Source: Streptomyces lanatus
GTDB taxonomy: Bacteria > Actinomycetota > Actinomycetes > Streptomycetales > Streptomycetaceae
Direction of reading: 5' to 3'
Length of the DNA stretch: 64,000 nucleotides
NCBI RefSeq assembly: GCF_014655715.1
Contig: NZ_BNBM01000020.1
Span: 1 to 64,000 of the forward strand
Of the stretch, positions 61,452-64,000 are shown piece by piece. Both the position numbers and the translations under genes were made by a program. How positions within the stretch are numbered: the first letter of the stretch is position 1; each line of letters opens with the position of its first letter. Below the pieces are notes generated by a model. That model saw only the letters and a list, made by a program, of their open reading frames with translations, was not told the DNA's origin and made no database searches.

Positions 61452-62339
61452 TTGAGGAACCGGACCACACTGCGCGGGCGGCGTCGGCCTCGTACACAGG
61501 AGCCGACGCCGCCCGAGCGGTCGGAGCCGTGGTGGAAGAGGCATGCGCGGGTGCTCTGGCTCGGCGCGGGCATCCCGGTGATCGGGGCCGTACTGACCGC
61601 TGTCGCCCTCCAGTTGCTCGGCCTGGCCGGTGAGTCAGAGCCGAACCCGGCATCGGACAAGGCCGGCGTGTCCTCCGGGAGCCCTTCGGCGGCTCCGTTC
61701 GTCGTGACCGCCAGACAGGAGAACGAGGCCGGCTGCACGGCACTCCCACGGCAGGTCTCGTCGCCGGAGGACCGCGCCGAACTCGTGACCGGCGGCGATG
61801 TGAGCGCCGTCATCCGGCGTAATCAGGGCGCGCGGGTCGGAGAGTTGAACATCGGCCTGACCCTTGAAGGGGGCCCGGCCTCCCTCACGATCACGTCGAT
61901 CGAGATCGACCCGAAGTCACCCCGCGCCGCCGAGCCGTTGGCCGGGACGCTGGTGTGCGAACCGGGCGCCGGGGGAGAGGACAAGATCCAGCTCTTCGCG
62001 GATCTGGACAGCCTGGAGCCCGCCTTTCGCACCGGACGGCACACCACCCAGAAGTACTTCAAGGACAAGGTCATCACGCTCGACCCCGGAGAGCAGGTCA
62101 ACCTGTCGGCGACCTTCCTGGCCGAGAAGGGCTCCCGCGAATTCGGACTGCTCATCCGCTATGTACGCAACGGAGAGGACGGCACCGTGCCGGTGCCCGC
62201 TCCACGAGGCGGACGGTACGCGGTGACCGGCTTCGCGGAGCGGTACGGGGCCGTGTACGAGGGGTCGGCCGGGGGCGTCTACCGCCGGCTCGATGATCCT
62301 CGCCCTTGCCCATGGCTTCCCGCGTCACGGGGATGCTGA
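61452..62339 (+). CDS. membrane-anchored protein with extracellular beta domain, unknown function
   Basis: A 295-residue protein with a basic cytoplasmic N-terminus, one membrane helix at about 33-57 (VLWLGAGIPVIGAVLTAVAL) and a large extracytoplasmic domain with beta strands (LTITSIEIDP, DKVITLDPGEQVNLSATFL). Family not recognised. TTG start at 61452 after GGGGGAGAG. It overlaps the next gene by 7 bases, suggesting that the two act together at the cell surface. Confidence 0.68.
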   Translation: MRNRTTLRGRRRPRTQEPTPPERSEPWWKRHARVLWLGAGIPVIGAVLTAVALQLLGLAGESEPNPASDKAGVSSGSPSAAPFVVTARQENEAGCTALPRQVSSPEDRAELVTGGDVSAVIRRNQGARVGELNIGLTLEGGPASLTITSIEIDPKSPRAAEPLAGTLVCEPGAGGEDKIQLFADLDSLEPAFRTGRHTTQKYFKDKVITLDPGEQVNLSATFLAEKGSREFGLLIRYVRNGEDGTVPVPAPRGGRYAVTGFAERYGAVYEGSAGGVYRRLDDPRPCPWLPASRGC

Positions 62340-64000
62340 CCGATCTCGACGAACGGGTGAGCGCAATGGTTTCGACGCATGCACGAATCGCCCGGCGCAT
62401 CACCTGCGCAACGGTGGCGACCGCCAGCCTGGTGGCGCTGCTGGTGAGCGACGCGGGCACGTCGGGAAGGCCCCTCGAACGACCCAACACGCTTGACGTG
62501 GCGTGGTCATTGCGAACCTCCGGACGGGCGCTGGACGTGTCGGAGCAGCCGGCAGTCGTGGGTGACAGGCTGCTGGCGATCCCGCAGGGCGGCAAGGTGG
62601 CCATGGTGGACACCCGCGACGGGCGATTCCTCTCCACTGCGAGGAGTTCCGCGGACCGTTTCAGCCCCGTCGGGTTCTCCGGCGGTGTGATGCTCGCTGT
62701 GGAGGAGTGGTTCGGGCAGAACACCAAAGCCGTCCTCAACGCCTACGACCCCGCGACCGGACGCAAGCTGTGGCACAAGGCCGCGAGTTCGACGCCGCGC
62801 GAAGGAGAGGAGGACTCCTGGCTGGGACAACCGCCCTTCCTCCTGGAATCCGGACCTGTCACCCAACTCTCCGACGGCCGTCTCGTCGGCCTCGTGCCCC
62901 GGACCGGCGCGGTCCGCTGGAGCAGACCGACGCCGGAGCTGCCGCCCTGTGAGCGATCGGGCGCCGACGACATCACCCCGCCGGCCTCTCCTTTGAACGC
63001 GGCCGCGGCGGCACAGCACATCGCCCTGCTCCGGGGCTGCCCCGGGGAGACCGCGGAGATCGAGGTGGTGAACGGGGAAGACGGCCGCAGTGTGTGGAAG
63101 AGGTCCATGGGACGGGTGCGCGAGTCCGTCGGGGTCAGCGCGGCCGGCGGCGTGATCGGTGTGGGCCTGGACCACGACGTACGGCTCTTCGCGGCGTCGG
63201 GGAAGGAGATCCCGCGGCGTGGCGCCGACTCGAAATCCGGACTGTGGCCCGTGGGAGAGGCCGACGGCGTCGTCTACCTCTCGGAAGGCCACCCCGGCGT
63301 CCCGGCCGACGCCGGTTCGCTCCAGTCCCGCACCGTGCATGCCGTACGCGAGGACACGGGGCGAACCCTATGGAAACGCCCCCAAGGACCTCAGGCCCCC
63401 AGCAGTGTGACCGGCGAAGCCATCATCACCGAGGCCTACGTCGCCGGCGCATACGGCGGCGACCTGCGCTGGTCCCCCGGAGACGCCCGCCTTCAGGGAC
63501 CGGGGGCGAGCAGCCTGCGGGACTTCGCCGGGCGGCAGAGCGCCACCGTCCCCTGGCCGGTGGCGGGGACGTACGTGGGAAGCAGCGGCGACCTGCTCAT
63601 CGTCCGCAGCGAGGAGAAGGACGGCACCCGCTACACCGCCCTCCGGCCCGGCCACCGCACGGCGGACGCGGAGAGGCCGGTGGCGCTGGGCGGAGTCGAG
63701 CGGCGGGACTGGCCGAACGCCTGCGGCCTGGTCAGCGACGACTTCCTGGCCGAACTCGGCGAGAACTACGTCAAGTTGCCCGTGAAGGCCAGCCGTAAAG
63801 TCATGGGCACGAAATTGCCGAGTCCGAGCGTGTGTCGCTACGCCACGGAATCCGGATCCGACGACGGCATCTTCTCCGTCACCGTGCGCTGGGTGGCCAC
63901 GGACGAAGCAGCCGCCGAGACCTACGCGACGAGCGTCCTCCCCTGGGGCTGCGACCCCGCGCTGGGCGGCTGCGTGACGGCTCGGATCACGCAGCCGCAG
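62333..64000 (+). CDS. membrane-anchored PQQ-like beta-propeller protein (partial, runs past window end)
   Basis: The frame stays open from ATG 62333 to the last base. A membrane or signal helix lies near residues 20-45 (ATVATASLVALLVSDAG). It is followed by propeller-type repeats: ERPNTLDVAWSLRTSGRAL, RLLAIPQGGKVAMVDTRDGR, NAYDPATGRKLWHKAASS, GLVPRTGAVRWSRP and AVREDTGRTLWKRPQG, the W-containing blade signature of PQQ-binding-like domains. A later region (SVCRYATESGSDDGIFSVTV) is a separate domain. ATG 62312 and GTG 62357 are alternative starts. Ligand and function unknown. Confidence 0.75.
   Translation, partial: MLTDLDERVSAMVSTHARIARRITCATVATASLVALLVSDAGTSGRPLERPNTLDVAWSLRTSGRALDVSEQPAVVGDRLLAIPQGGKVAMVDTRDGRFLSTARSSADRFSPVGFSGGVMLAVEEWFGQNTKAVLNAYDPATGRKLWHKAASSTPREGEEDSWLGQPPFLLESGPVTQLSDGRLVGLVPRTGAVRWSRPTPELPPCERSGADDITPPASPLNAAAAAQHIALLRGCPGETAEIEVVNGEDGRSVWKRSMGRVRESVGVSAAGGVIGVGLDHDVRLFAASGKEIPRRGADSKSGLWPVGEADGVVYLSEGHPGVPADAGSLQSRTVHAVREDTGRTLWKRPQGPQAPSSVTGEAIITEAYVAGAYGGDLRWSPGDARLQGPGASSLRDFAGRQSATVPWPVAGTYVGSSGDLLIVRSEEKDGTRYTALRPGHRTADAERPVALGGVERRDWPNACGLVSDDFLAELGENYVKLPVKASRKVMGTKLPSPSVCRYATESGSDDGIFSVTVRWVATDEAAAETYATSVLPWGCDPALGGCVTARITQPQ

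Noticed and set aside
1..64000. CRISPR arrays, rRNA and tRNA genes, and an origin of replication
   Set aside because: No regularly spaced repeats, no cloverleaf or rRNA-like stretches and no DnaA-box clusters were seen while reading both strands.

Overview
The window looks like Streptomyces chromosome. It is very GC-rich throughout, and it carries a WhiB-like protein, an SsgA-like sporulation protein, an ECF41 sigma factor, secreted glycan hydrolases with Sec signals, and two genes with the rare TTA leucine codon. There are four or five decayed transposases and several broken genes, as expected of accessory rather than core chromosome. No rRNA, tRNA or CRISPR array was seen.

Layout. 1-3.4 kb: the tail of dihydrolipoyl dehydrogenase, then an ECF41 sigma factor followed by its presumed target operon (quinone-oxidoreductase-like enzyme, cupin lipoprotein, AhpD-like protein); a textbook ECF41 promoter lies between them. 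3.4-6.8 kb: a leftward stress-type group (msrA, DUF2267, Cys-rich copper-binding protein, MOSC) and a second oxidoreductase. 6.8-13.3 kb: SsgA-like gene, a decayed 0.9 kb stretch joined to a truncated membrane-protein gene, a frame-disrupted TetR gene, lipase, peptidase E, a SUMF1-domain gene with a partial duplicate on the far side of peptidase E, and an ISL3 remnant. 13.3-16.9 kb: a tightly overlapping leftward operon of caspase, beta/helical protein and MBL hydrolase, a candidate conflict or cell-death module. 17-30.7 kb: PLP dehydratase, MerR regulator, AhpD-like/reductase pair, pectate lyase with a palindromic operator, a two-component system, an ArsR-ArsC fusion, an MFS pump, a GH5 glucanase and a small secreted M15-like zinc protein. 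30.6-34.4 kb: an island of IS debris and two acetyltransferases bounded by a 15-bp inverted repeat.

34.9-41.7 kb is the most notable region. A leftward operon matches the uncharacterised STM4011-STM4015 families (two radical SAM enzymes, an alkaline-phosphatase-fold hydrolase, an ATP-grasp protein, a leucine-rich-repeat protein). Divergent from it is a pair encoding a small beta protein and a DUF6745 protein. Their shared 170-bp intergenic region holds two back-to-back copies of the RecA-NDp/PafBC-type DNA-damage promoter (TTGTCAGTG-N8-TAnnnT), so both units may be induced together by DNA damage.

41.7-64 kb: LtrA-like protein, a DUF5937 regulator with TTA as its second codon, a secreted beta-propeller, a VOC protein, a third oxidoreductase with an HD protein and a divergent GlxA-type regulator, then a complete beta-glucoside uptake locus (solute-binding lipoprotein, two permeases, GH1 beta-glucosidase, divergent LacI regulator) with a paired LacI operator. 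After this come an F420-type reductase, a methyltransferase, an acetyltransferase, a truncated IS701 transposase, a WhiB-like protein, a double VOC protein, and three poorly known genes, the last cut by the window end.
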